Source of the DNA: Omphalotus guepiniiformis
Lineage: Eukaryota > Basidiomycota > Agaricomycetes > Agaricales > Omphalotaceae
Reading direction: 5' to 3'
Length of the DNA: 64,000 bases
NCBI GenBank assembly: GCA_028554645.1
Contig: JAQOOI010000011.1
Span: 360,965 to 424,964 of the forward strand
A program made the position numbers and the translations under genes. Shown here piece by piece: positions 31,330 through 40,674 of this stretch. The notes under the pieces were generated by a model. That model ran no database searches and had not been told where the DNA came from. It saw only the letters and a list, made by a program, of their open reading frames with translations. Each line of letters begins with the position of its first letter. Position 1 is the first letter of the stretch.

Positions 31330-33268
31330 CTGATGGACAGTAAGCAATTCAATTTACAGATGAACATGATACTAATTTAATATCTAAACTTAGATTCTGA
31401 TGGATAGACTGCCAACTAACTACACTAAGAGAGTGTGGGACACAAAAGGCAGTAAGAAGTGTATTAAGGTCACTACCAAAAACACTGGAAAACACATACA
31501 TTAATGAGCTCAACAAAATCAAGGACTTTCATAAAGATGAGGCCAAGCTTCTTCTGCAGTGGTTGACATTCTCATTCCGACCTTTGTCTGTCATGGAATG
31601 TCAGGATATCCTATCAGTTGACTTGGAGGAACAGGCATTCAATTCAGAAGAGCAGAATGTCCTTGCTCAGACACTTCATAAGATCATTGGATCTGTCCTA
31701 GTCACAATATCCTCAGAACAGATAGTGCAGCTTGCCTATCACTCTGTAAAGGGGTTTCTAACTTGCAACTATGCAATAAGGCCTCCAACGTTGTTTCAAA
31801 TTGAAGACCAGTTGGCCCATCAAGTCATCACTCAGACATGTGCTATCTATCTTCTGCATTATTGTAATGCAAGAATGTCTGCATTACAGTCACAGCTTGA
31901 AAGCTTTCCATTGGCAGAATATGCAGCAAAGTTTTGGACTAAGCATGGAGGCATAATCCAGGAGATGGACACCACACTTGTGCTATTGAACATCAGACTC
32001 TTCAATAGATCATCATTGCAGCAGTGGTTAAGCACTTTTGACTCTAAGGAACTATGGGAGATACCAAATGCTTTCAATGATCAAAATCAAGCACAATTAT
32101 ATTATGCATCATTCTGTGGAATGAAGGATGTAGTGGCAAGATTACTGGAAGATGGAGAGAATGTGAATGCTCAGAGTGGCCTCTATGAAAATGCCCTGCA
32201 GGCAGCTGCCTTTAATGGAAGTGAATCTGTAGTGAAGCTACTTTTGGAATCAGGTGCAGAGGTGAATGCTCAAGGAGGCCATTATGGAAATGCCCTGCAG
32301 GCTGCTGCTCTCAATGGAAGTGAATCTGTAGTGAAACTCCTTCTGGCAGCAGATGCAGATGTGCATGCTCAGGGTGGCACACTTGGAAATGCCCTGCAGG
32401 CAGCTGCTTATAAGGAAAGCAGAGATGTGATAAAGCTTCTTCTGGCATCAGATGTAGATGTGAATGCTCAGGGTGGCTGGTTTGAAAATGCAATGCAGGC
32501 AGCTGCTTATAAAGGGAGTGAATATGTGGGCAAGCTTCTTCTGGTATCAGGTGCAGATGTGAATGTTCAGGGTGGATACTATGGAAATGCCCTGCAAGCA
32601 GGTGCATATAAGAGGAGTGAATCTGTAGTGAAGCTTCTACTGGCATCAAATGCAGATATGGATATTCAGGATGAGAATCATGGAAATGCCCTGCAGGCTG
32701 CTGCTTTCAATGGAAGTGAATCTGTAGTGAAGCTCCTTCTGGCATTAGGTGCAGATGTGAATGTTCAGGGTGGATACTGTGGAAGTGCCCTGCAGACAGC
32801 TGCTCTTATTGGGTGTGAATCTATAGTAAAGCTTCTTCTGGCATCAGGTGCAGATGTGAATGCTCAGAGTGGTACATATGGCAATGCTTTGCAGGCAGCT
32901 GCTTTAAATGGAAGTGAATCTGTGTTGAAACTTCTTCTGGCATCAGGTGCAGATGTGAATTCTCAGGGTGAAGATTATGGAAATGCTCTACAGGCAGCTG
33001 CATATAATGGAAGTGAATCTGTGGTGAGGCTTTTTCTGGCTTCAGGTGCAGATGTAAATGCTCAGGGTGGAAAATATGGAAATGTGCTGCAGGCAGCTGC
33101 TCTTCATGGAATGAATCTGTGATGAAGCTCCTTCTGGCAGCAGATGCAGATGTGAATGCTCAGGGTGGGGAGTATGGAAATGCCCTGCAGGCAGCCACAG
33201 ATAATGACCACAGTTCTATTGTGCAGCTTCTTCTAGAATCAAGGGCAACACTATGCAATGAGCAGTAG
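31330..33268 (+). pseudogene. NACHT-ankyrin pseudogene, part 3 (NACHT C-terminal region and ankyrin repeats)
   Basis: After the duplicated CTGAT and a 54-nt intron (31340-31393) the frame resumes, but it immediately meets TGA at 31398-31400, probably CGA (Arg) originally. It continues as WIDCQLTTLRECGTQKAV, LRSLPKTLENTYINELNKI, WLTFSFRPLSVMECQDILS and QLAYHSVKGFLTC, the helical and winged-helix-like region typical after fungal NACHT domains. About twelve 33-residue ankyrin repeats then follow to the stop at 33266-33268. A one-base deletion near 33110 shifts the frame inside repeat 11. Together with parts 1 and 2 this is one gene of about 2.9 kb once the elements are removed. Confidence 0.82.
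32096..33240 (+). repeat. Near-identical 99-bp ankyrin repeat array
   Basis: About twelve tandem 99-bp units encode variants of SESVVKLLLASGADVNAQGG plus YGNALQAAAYNG. Neighbouring units are far more alike than ankyrin repeats usually are, pointing to recent unit duplication or gene conversion. Confidence 0.85.
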
Positions 33269-33492
33269 AAGTGTAGCTGCCATTAAAGAAATTTGACTTT
33301 TTTCAAATGCTCTGATTTAGGGAACATGTGGACAACCTTCTGCCAACCATGTAAATCTGTTGTCAAGTTTTAGCTCATGATAAACAATTGCAATGTGTAT
33401 AGCACTCACTCTGTTGAAGTATTCTTGTCTGTTAGTTAGTACAAGATTTTATGTGATCTGCTTGGCTTTGCCATTCTCATAAGTATTGAATC

Positions 33493-36400
33493 TTTTTTTT
33501 TTTTTTTTTTTTTTTTTTGGAGGAACGTTCCGGTTTTTTATACCGGAGCCAGCTAAGGGTAGAAACCCACAAGGAGCGCACATGGCACCCCCTCTGGCCC
33601 GTTGGTGGTGGGCAAGGACTGATAACCTCGCCAGTATCATAAGTTGCATAGGTATACCATATTTCAAGAGCATAGATTTGAAACCTCCACGAGGAAATGC
33701 ATTTACGCACAGTGTGTGGGACTCTGAGTGAAATCGCGTGGCCAGGACTGAAGTGTGAAACCTGAAGGATGTGAGTGGAGCCCTCACCTCCTTACCTTTC
33801 ACGACTTCCAGTTCGGCGTTGGCGATCCGACTCAATACCCACTAAAACCCCGTCATTTGATAGCCAGTCGTCTGGCAAGTCTCGTTCGTTCTTAAGAGTT
33901 CCCTTCCAGGTATTGATTACGAGCTTCTTCGGAAGTGCTTTCTTGGCGTAACGTCTATGAGTCATTCTTCGGTCGAGCTGGAAGCGCTCGTCTATCATTT
34001 TTGTCCATCTTGCGACAACTTCCATCGCGCTATGCTGTGTGTTCTCTTTCTCGATAGTTCGCTCGCAGCGTAACAGCCAGATCAGGTACGCCGACTCTGA
34101 TATTAGTATTCTCCACAGTCTCGAGGCTCCCGGGTTCTTCGTTTCCGAGGTTGGGTCTGAAATTCTGTTGAGCCCTGCTCCGATTATAGTGCCGAGAGTT
34201 GGAGCATTCCAAGGAGTCGAACCCTTACGGGCCCACAGGGATTCTACCTGCTTCCATACCTCCTGTTGACCCGTCGCGGAGCATTCCGTTAGTATGTGGG
34301 TCAAGGTTTCTAGAGGTTGGTTTCCGCAATGTTGGCAGTAAGCCCTTTCTTGTTGTTCAGGCGTGAACGAATCACGTAGCCACATGTCGCCAGTCATGTA
34401 TGCATCGTGTATCGTCATCCAGAGGAACTGACGTGTTTTCCTAGCATAGTCTTTGGATCGTACGGATTTCCAGATTTCCGCTGATGTTGGTCGGGCGCCG
34501 TATCTGTCTTCGACGTGGTTTTTCACCATTTCTATCGTGCGCATGGTACGCTCCCGCGTTCGAGAGTTCTTCGAGGCATAGTACTCTTGTACTGCTCTAT
34601 ACGCTAGCGCCTGTGATATGGCGCTTAAATTCACCCCGGTCAGACTAAGGGTAGATGGGATGCTTAGGTCGATTTCATCTGGTTCGAGCTTCGTTGCTCC
34701 TGCTTTTGCTAGTTCATCCGCTGCTTCATTCCCAGCATGGCCACTATGGCCTTTGACCCAACGAAAACGTGTACGGGTGGGCCGGGCTCTTAGTTTCGCA
34801 ATCGTGCTCTTTATAAGTTCTCGGTTGGTAATGCCAATGTAACCTTCATCCTCCATTTTGGTCTTTCCCTTGACCTCATGTCGTAGCATGTACCTCGAGT
34901 CGCTCTCGATGTCCAGGTTTTTACTTAAATTAACCGCCTGGGCTGTAACCGTTACTGCTGCTACTTCTCCTGACTGGTTGGAGTTGTGTAGTGTCGAAGG
35001 GAGGCGGACGCTTATTCCATCCATTGTACCTTCACCGAAAAAGACACCTGCCCCTGCCACTGCGTTGTCTTGCCCATTGTTTATACACGAGCCATCAGTC
35101 GCCGCCAATATTCGATCTGGATCACCCTGGGGCGGTTGAGGGGGGCCCACGTATGGTAGGTTATTTTCTACCTTCCCGTTAGTGAATATTCTAAATATTT
35201 CCTTCAGGGAGTTCCCGGTAGTAAGGTTAGGGTCGAAGGTCATCCAGTCCTCCTCCTCTGCACCGTCTCGTGCTTGGTAGTCTTCAGGAAGGTCCGATCG
35301 TGGGTCCCACTTGGGCGGGAGGGTGTCCAGAAGCTCTCCTGCTTTAGCTATGCATTGATGCGGGTGAGGGCATGCCACGGAGGTTTGGAGCGATACACAG
35401 TCGTGGCACTGGCAGTCGTCGTCATTGACATGTGTTCCATTGTGTGAGATCAAGGCTATGTCCATCATCTCTCCTACCTTTTTGACGTCATGTCTAGCTC
35501 GTAGGCACTTTGCTGCATTTGAATGCATTTTCCGGCGTAACTGGGGATCTGCCTCCCTATGGTACCATATTGGCATGTCTCGTAAGGTTTGTCGTGTGAA
35601 GGCCAGGCCTTCCGGGCGTAGACCAAATTTCCTTCCTATTTGAATCATCTGCGTCAGCTCAAGTGGGAGTTTCGACTGGGTGGTTGCGTTTGCAGACCAG
35701 GACTGGAGCATCACGTTAATCCGTAACACTTCCGGTATGTGCCTATCTTTTGCTATCACATTTATACTAAAGAGCTCATCTGCTACGTACGCCCATAAGG
35801 GTCTACTTGGTCCAAAGTCGAGGTATGACTTGAGCCACATTATCATGATGGCTTCGTTCCTGGCCGCAATGTCCAGGATTGCTTTCCCCCCGAATTTCAC
35901 TGGTTGCTGGACCATATTCCTGCTGATTGGGTTTTGGGTCTTTTCAGCCCAGATGAATCTATCTATACGTTTTGCAATTTTCTTTTCTATGGGTTCTGGC
36001 ATACTTTGTACCTGCGTTAGGTATTGTGTTACTCCACCCACAATCATTTGCACTATGAGTCTTCTGCCCTCCATTGTCGGTGCACTTTTCTCCCAACGTT
36101 CGAGGTGCGAGTCGATCTTTTCTAATGTCGGGGCCCAGATCTCAGCGTGGTTGAGTTTCCTCCCAAACCAGGCACCTAGAATTCGTATTGGTTCGCCCTC
36201 TCTGGCTATTCGGATCCAATTAGGAATTGGTGGATCTCTTGGGTTAAGTTTCCGCGTGGACAAAACAGATTCACAGTATTCCCCGCTCCCAATCGGTAGA
36301 ATTTCGGTTTTCTTGATATTGAACTTCGCCCGCGATGCTGTACACCAGGTCGCGAGTGTTTGTTCCAGGCCAGCAAAGCTATCTTGCTCGGATAGGAAGA

Positions 36401-36640
36401 CCGTCGTGTCGTCTGCGAAGAGGTTCGTCACTATCTTCTCTTCTAGGCCCGGGATCTTATACCCTGTCAGATGTGACTTTCATAGCATTTCAGCCAGAGG
36501 TTCAATTGCCAGGTCAAACAACAAGCACGAGAGCGGATCGCCTTGACGGACTCCTCTGGAGATTTTGAATTTAGAACTGCTGAACCCGTTTATCATTACC
36601 CATGTCTCACTGCCCCAGGACCTATCTTTCCAGCCCTAGA
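33493..36640 (-). mobile_element. 5'-truncated Tad/I-like LINE with poly(A) tail
   Basis: Coding strand minus. A run of 26 T (33493-33518) on the plus strand is the poly(A) tail. Going upstream there are about 270 bp of 3' UTR, the pol frame, and RT coding sequence that ends abruptly near 36640 within the RT domain (GFSSSKFKISRGVRQGDPLS is the first clear motif). 5' truncation is usual for LINE insertions. I could not identify a convincing target-site duplication. A TGA at 36480-36482 interrupts the RT frame. Confidence 0.85.
33792..36431 (-). CDS. LINE pol fragment: RT C-terminus and RNase H
   Basis: 879 aa starting just before the RT active site LFADDTTVFL. A thumb-like region follows, then an RNase H domain (ILAATDGSCINNGQDN; GEVAAVTVTAQAV; DIESDSRYML; FRWVKGHSGHAGNEAADELA) and a C-terminal CCHC-like segment (YCQHCGNQPLETLTHILTEC). 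RT plus cellular-type RNase H with this tail marks the I/Tad group of non-LTR elements. The frame is open for 2.6 kb, but the upstream RT portion is cut by a stop, so the copy is dead. Confidence 0.88.
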   Translation of the reverse strand: MTNLFADDTTVFLSEQDSFAGLEQTLATWCTASRAKFNIKKTEILPIGSGEYCESVLSTRKLNPRDPPIPNWIRIAREGEPIRILGAWFGRKLNHAEIWAPTLEKIDSHLERWEKSAPTMEGRRLIVQMIVGGVTQYLTQVQSMPEPIEKKIAKRIDRFIWAEKTQNPISRNMVQQPVKFGGKAILDIAARNEAIMIMWLKSYLDFGPSRPLWAYVADELFSINVIAKDRHIPEVLRINVMLQSWSANATTQSKLPLELTQMIQIGRKFGLRPEGLAFTRQTLRDMPIWYHREADPQLRRKMHSNAAKCLRARHDVKKVGEMMDIALISHNGTHVNDDDCQCHDCVSLQTSVACPHPHQCIAKAGELLDTLPPKWDPRSDLPEDYQARDGAEEEDWMTFDPNLTTGNSLKEIFRIFTNGKVENNLPYVGPPQPPQGDPDRILAATDGSCINNGQDNAVAGAGVFFGEGTMDGISVRLPSTLHNSNQSGEVAAVTVTAQAVNLSKNLDIESDSRYMLRHEVKGKTKMEDEGYIGITNRELIKSTIAKLRARPTRTRFRWVKGHSGHAGNEAADELAKAGATKLEPDEIDLSIPSTLSLTGVNLSAISQALAYRAVQEYYASKNSRTRERTMRTIEMVKNHVEDRYGARPTSAEIWKSVRSKDYARKTRQFLWMTIHDAYMTGDMWLRDSFTPEQQERAYCQHCGNQPLETLTHILTECSATGQQEVWKQVESLWARKGSTPWNAPTLGTIIGAGLNRISDPTSETKNPGASRLWRILISESAYLIWLLRCERTIEKENTQHSAMEVVARWTKMIDERFQLDRRMTHRRYAKKALPKKLVINTWKGTLKNERDLPDDWLSNDGVLVGIESDRQRRTGSRER

Positions 36641-37937
36641 AAGTGTATGGGAAAGACTTAGAAATCTAACAAATATTTCTGCTGGGAAAGTGTCTGAAAT
36701 TCTTTCAAAAAATTATTTGAGAAAGTGTATATTTATATTATATAATATGTATTCTTTACATGCTCAGAAAGATATCAAAAAACCCCTTGTTTTTCCTTTG
36801 AGAAATGTAAAAAAGTTGCCGTGAAAAACACTTTGTTTATTAGCCGTGAAAGGCCTGGGAAAAGTTCACCTTTTTCAATCGAGATTATATAACTTTCTCG
36901 GCCGGGAAACAAAATGCCCGACGTTGGTCCGACGTTGCGTTGTGTCGGTCCAGCGTCGGTCCAACGTTGCGTTGCGTCGGTCCGACGTTGCGTTGCGTTG
37001 GTCCGACATTGCGTTGCGTCCTTAGAAATCTGTCAGAATTTCGTCCTCCTGTAGAGCAATGGTGCGAGCTCATCAAGCACAAGGCTGAAGACCAGATTAG
37101 TTGCATAGGATGTTGGTTGAGTGAGAGTGAGGGACAAGTCAGGTGAAATCAAGAATTATACGGACCGCACACAATCTACCATACACACTTTCATCCGTTT
37201 CCTTCAAATAAAGCATAACGCCAGAATACTTTTCGAGGTATGCTTCCATTTCAGTGTGAGCCATGAGCTTCGCCGTTCATCACCTTTCGTCAGACCGTTG
37301 TTATCGCCCAACAATAGCTTGGCTCGGGCGGTAAACATGATAGACAAGACATCGAATAATGGGAGACTTCGTCATCATCATCTTGGTTCCAAAAAAAGGG
37401 AAAATCGATGGTTCGTTCTGGAAATTGAACGTAACCGTGCCACCTCGAGCTACGCCGCTCCGTTCTGCAAGATACGAAATCAGCGTAGATGGTAGAAGAG
37501 GTGAAGAGAATATCGTACAATTCGATATACAGAGCTAATGAGAGCCCGAGCTGAGCTTCGAGTCCATACGGCGTTGATTATATGCGCTGCAGAGCACAGT
37601 TTCACTGAGAGTACAGCTTATTTTGGTGTCTTGACTAGCAAAGAACCCATTGAACGCGTTCTTAGGATTCGTACGGTTTCGCGGGTAATCAAATTCGCTG
37701 CAGAGCGCAAATCACTTGGGATTGCTACCAATGTCAGTACCTTGCCCACAGAAACCTATTACAGCGATTCCTCTGGCGAGTGTGTTCAAGAGAGTAATTC
37801 ATTGTATGTTGTAATGTTGTATGTCAACATGATGTTTGTGTTTGCAGTGAACGCCTGCGCACGCCGTTGCCCAAACCGTCAATCGTCACCGCCACCTCAC
37901 CCGCTAGACCACCCTCAACTTTCGTCACTCTATCGCC
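36641..37937. other. AT-rich and repeat-bearing spacer
   Basis: No gene can be supported. It contains the minisatellite at 36918-37021. Short frames at 37121-37495 and 37538-37963 have no recognisable domain. Confidence 0.4.
36918..37021. repeat. Minisatellite of about 21-bp units
   Basis: Four to five imperfect copies with the core GGTCCGACGTTGCGTTG. A related shorter block lies at 50349-50395. Confidence 0.8.
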
Positions 37938-38203
37938 ATGGCTTACATGTTCAACGGTGCTAACGACTTTGAGATCGACGGAGGAAACTTTAACAACGCC
38001 CATGGAGATTGGGTGATGCAATTCAACGGCGATCGTGTCGAGATTATTGTGGAGATGAAAATATGCGTTCACGGATGTCTTGTCAATGTACGTTTTGGCC
38101 TCTCCCAGCATTTCCTACAATTGACATCGTTTAGTTTTACATGGGCATCATATTTTGCTGTATCATTACCTTTTTTCGCGCTACCGACGTACGTCGCCTC
38201 TGA
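37938..38203 (+). CDS. Short protein with an NLR-like N-terminus
   Basis: Exons 37938-38087 and 38135-38203 (47-nt intron) give 72 aa. The start, MAYMFNGANDFEIDGGNFNN followed by AHGDWVMQ, resembles the N-terminus of basidiomycete NACHT proteins and of the pseudogene at 18358. The tail is hydrophobic (FYMGIIFCCIITFF). No NACHT domain follows. A different frame further on (38155-38358) encodes another hydrophobic stretch with an acidic tail and could be the true last exon. It may be a solo N-terminal remnant or a small real gene. Confidence 0.3.
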
Positions 38204-38309
38204 CTATACTGGAAGTTCTTCACGTCACAATCGTCAAGGTCGACATTGTTATAGCCCTTTTGATCGCCACGATCATTGTGACCTTGATCTTCTGGGATGT
38301 AGGAGAAGG

Positions 38310-38345
38310 TGACGAGGACGAAGACGAGGACGAAGACGAGGACGA
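38310..38345 (+). repeat. GACGAG/GACGAA microsatellite
   Basis: About six copies of a GA[C/A]GA[G/C] hexamer encode an Asp-Glu run. Confidence 0.8.
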
Positions 38346-38955
38346 GAGTCGATGGTGACTTTGTGAATCAGTATGTGCATCTTGCTACGCATCGATTTCC
38401 TTGCTGATTCGCCTTGCATTAGCTGAGGCAATTGGTAAAATATGTACCAAAATGAATTCTTCGCATATTGCAACGAATACTCTACATTGTCATCCTTCGA
38501 ACTCGTCTCTTGACAAACCTTTCACCGGCATAAGTCTCGAGCACCCCCTACTTTTTCAGCGTCATAAACCATGAATACAATGTACTCAACCTCCTCGAGA
38601 GATGTGATCGTACATCCCTAACTCCCGCGCTTGATGCTCCATCGGTAGATCGGTCCCCCCGTTCTCGAACCCAAGTCCCACGTCTGTGTATCCTCTGTAT
38701 CCTCAAGTCGTCCTACCGGATGAAACTTCTGACTGCATCGTCCAGTGACCCAGAGCGACTCTGTCGATATAGCAGTTGCCAGCTGTTGGAGTTTATATTG
38801 AGACAATTGAATATCTCAACGAATAGAGAGAGCAAATGGCGCCCAAGTTGTATATTGTAGATCCGACGCCGACTTGCTAGCGCTGCTTCTCATATTTTGG
38901 ACAATGATCCACGAAGAATGTTCACCGTAAGGTTCTCCACACCCTCGAAGATACC

Positions 38956-39690
38956 ATGTTGGAATTCAGAACTCGATTAGCGGACGCGGACATCTCACAG
39001 GAAGATCCCACGGAATTCCAACAATTGAAAGATAGAGAGAGAAAGCTCGTCCGAAATTTGCTCGAAGAGAACTGGTACAAGAAATATTTCCTCACGATAA
39101 AGTGGGAGTGTAAAGGGAAGACGTCGAGGCAGGTTGCTCATCAAGCTGAACAAGACACAACATTATTTGATGGCGAAGGTGATACCACTATAGCGCTTGC
39201 TGGGATACCGATGTACAGCGAACGTGTCCGAACATTTTCTCCGAAATTTCAATACCGAGTGGTATTCAAAGAAGTGTGTGTAAAGGTGGCTGATACAGAA
39301 ACCTTCGACGACGCCATGAACGCTCTCCAAGGTGCTATCACCGGTGAGTTGTCAATGTGAAGTTCGGTTTACAATGTCAAGGCTAACAGATGTGCAACTC
39401 AGGTCTCCTTATAATGTATCTTGCAGGATGGGTGCACCGGGATATAAGCACTGGCTATGTGTTGTGGTATGCCGTTGGTAACCGAGGTATATTAGCAGAC
39501 CTTGAATAAGCCAAACCGTTCTCTCCGGATGGTGATTCAGACCCAAAAAATGTGAGCTGATCTTCTTTTCGTTATCTGTGTAGTGACTCCATCTTTCTGG
39601 TCCAGGGTACACCTTACTTCATGCCGACAGAAATCTGTACAACCGGACACTTGTCGTACTCGGCAGGGGTGGACGACGAACTGACGATGA
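38956..39690 (+). pseudogene. FunK1-type protein kinase fragment
   Basis: A first open piece, 38956-39340 (VKVADTETFDDAMNALQGAI), joins across an intron (acceptor before 39404) to LLIMYLAGWVHRDISTGYVL, the HRD catalytic loop in the form typical of the fungal FunK1 family (GWVHRDISTGN). The DLEYAK motif that follows reads GAA TAA, a stop where Tyr is expected. After another possible intron comes GTPYFMPTEI, the activation-segment end. N- and C-lobes are incomplete, so this is a decayed fragment. FunK1 kinases are expanded in mushroom genomes; their role is poorly known. Confidence 0.7.
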
Positions 39691-39699
39691 AGGCGTAGA

Positions 39700-40625
39700 C
39701 GTACTCCCGCTCAGCTAAGAGTCTAAGGCGTATAAAGGCATTGAAAACGTATGCGACTGGATAACAGGTGCAGAAGTGGCGGAAGGACTGGACACAGCGG
39801 GAGAAGATGATGTAAGACTCGTATTTCCAAGGGTAGAGTCGGTGGCAGTAGACAAAGGCGGACGGAATACGAATGAAAAAGGTATCGGTCCGTTCGGTCG
39901 CTCAAGTAGGACATCAGGAAACAAGGCAGGAGAGGGTGAAACGCTTGAACGAGGAGTTGGGTTAGACGAAGATGAAGACAGAGTGCTGCAGAGCCCGGAG
40001 ATTGTGGGATAGATTGCTGCTGACCCTTCCCCTCAAAAGCTCCATCTGGAACGGGCAGACTTCCCATCTCCTGTCTCCATCTGGCACCACTCTGTCTGGC
40101 GATATGTAAACGCCTTGCAAAACTCCTTCTTTTCAGCCGCTCCTTCGCCTGGCTTTCGCTGCGACTCGATCAAGCTCTTCTTCCATTTCTTGCCCTTGTG
40201 GAGGGGCGAACTCAATAGCCGACCACCCCAGTCGCTGAGCACGCTGTACCCTCGCCAATTCTTCATCCTCGTTCAACACCTTGTTCTCTCGCTCCACCGT
40301 TCTTAGAGCGTGAAGGGCCCGAACAGCTTCCAATTGTGTCTGAGCAAGCGCTAAGCGCGCATTTACGTCCATGCGCTGTCTAGGCGCGGCCACCTCCGCA
40401 GGTCCATTGGGATCATCATCTCCTCTCACACCAGAAAGTGCATTGCGTCTCTGTGGTGCTGGGGCCTGAGCCGCTGGAGGAACTTGCAACACATCTTGAT
40501 TAGGGTTCGGGACCGGTATTCTTTCGTCATCAAACACTCCCGGTCTCGCATTCTGCGCGATCCACTCGCGAAGGAGAAAGATCGCCACGAAAGTAACGAC
40601 AATTAGCGACGCAATAATTTGGTCC
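39700..40625 (-). pseudogene. Doa10/SSM4-like E3 ligase fragment
   Basis: It begins with an intron end (acceptor CTGTCGCAG before 40622) and reads a TM segment, IIASLIVVTFVAIFLLREW, then IAQNARPGVFDDER, a Pro/Ala-rich linker and LALAQTQLEAVRALHALRTV. This is the region after the first transmembrane helices in fungal Doa10-type ER ligases (FLLREWIxQNARPGVF). Frames then shift several times, with further family-like text such as FPDVLLERPNGPIPFSF. The RING-CH domain and the many later helices are absent. It abuts the RasGAP fragment directly. Confidence 0.55.
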
Positions 40626-40674
40626 TCTGCGACAGTGAGTCAGCATCATGAGCTTGCCACAAACAGTCACTAAT

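Noticed and set aside
32311..33003. His-rich antisense ORFs over the ankyrin repeats
   Set aside because: Periodic antisense reading of the 99-bp repeats, not genes.
35680..36546. 288-aa plus-strand ORF
   Set aside because: Antisense to the LINE reverse transcriptase reading frame, which has clear motifs.
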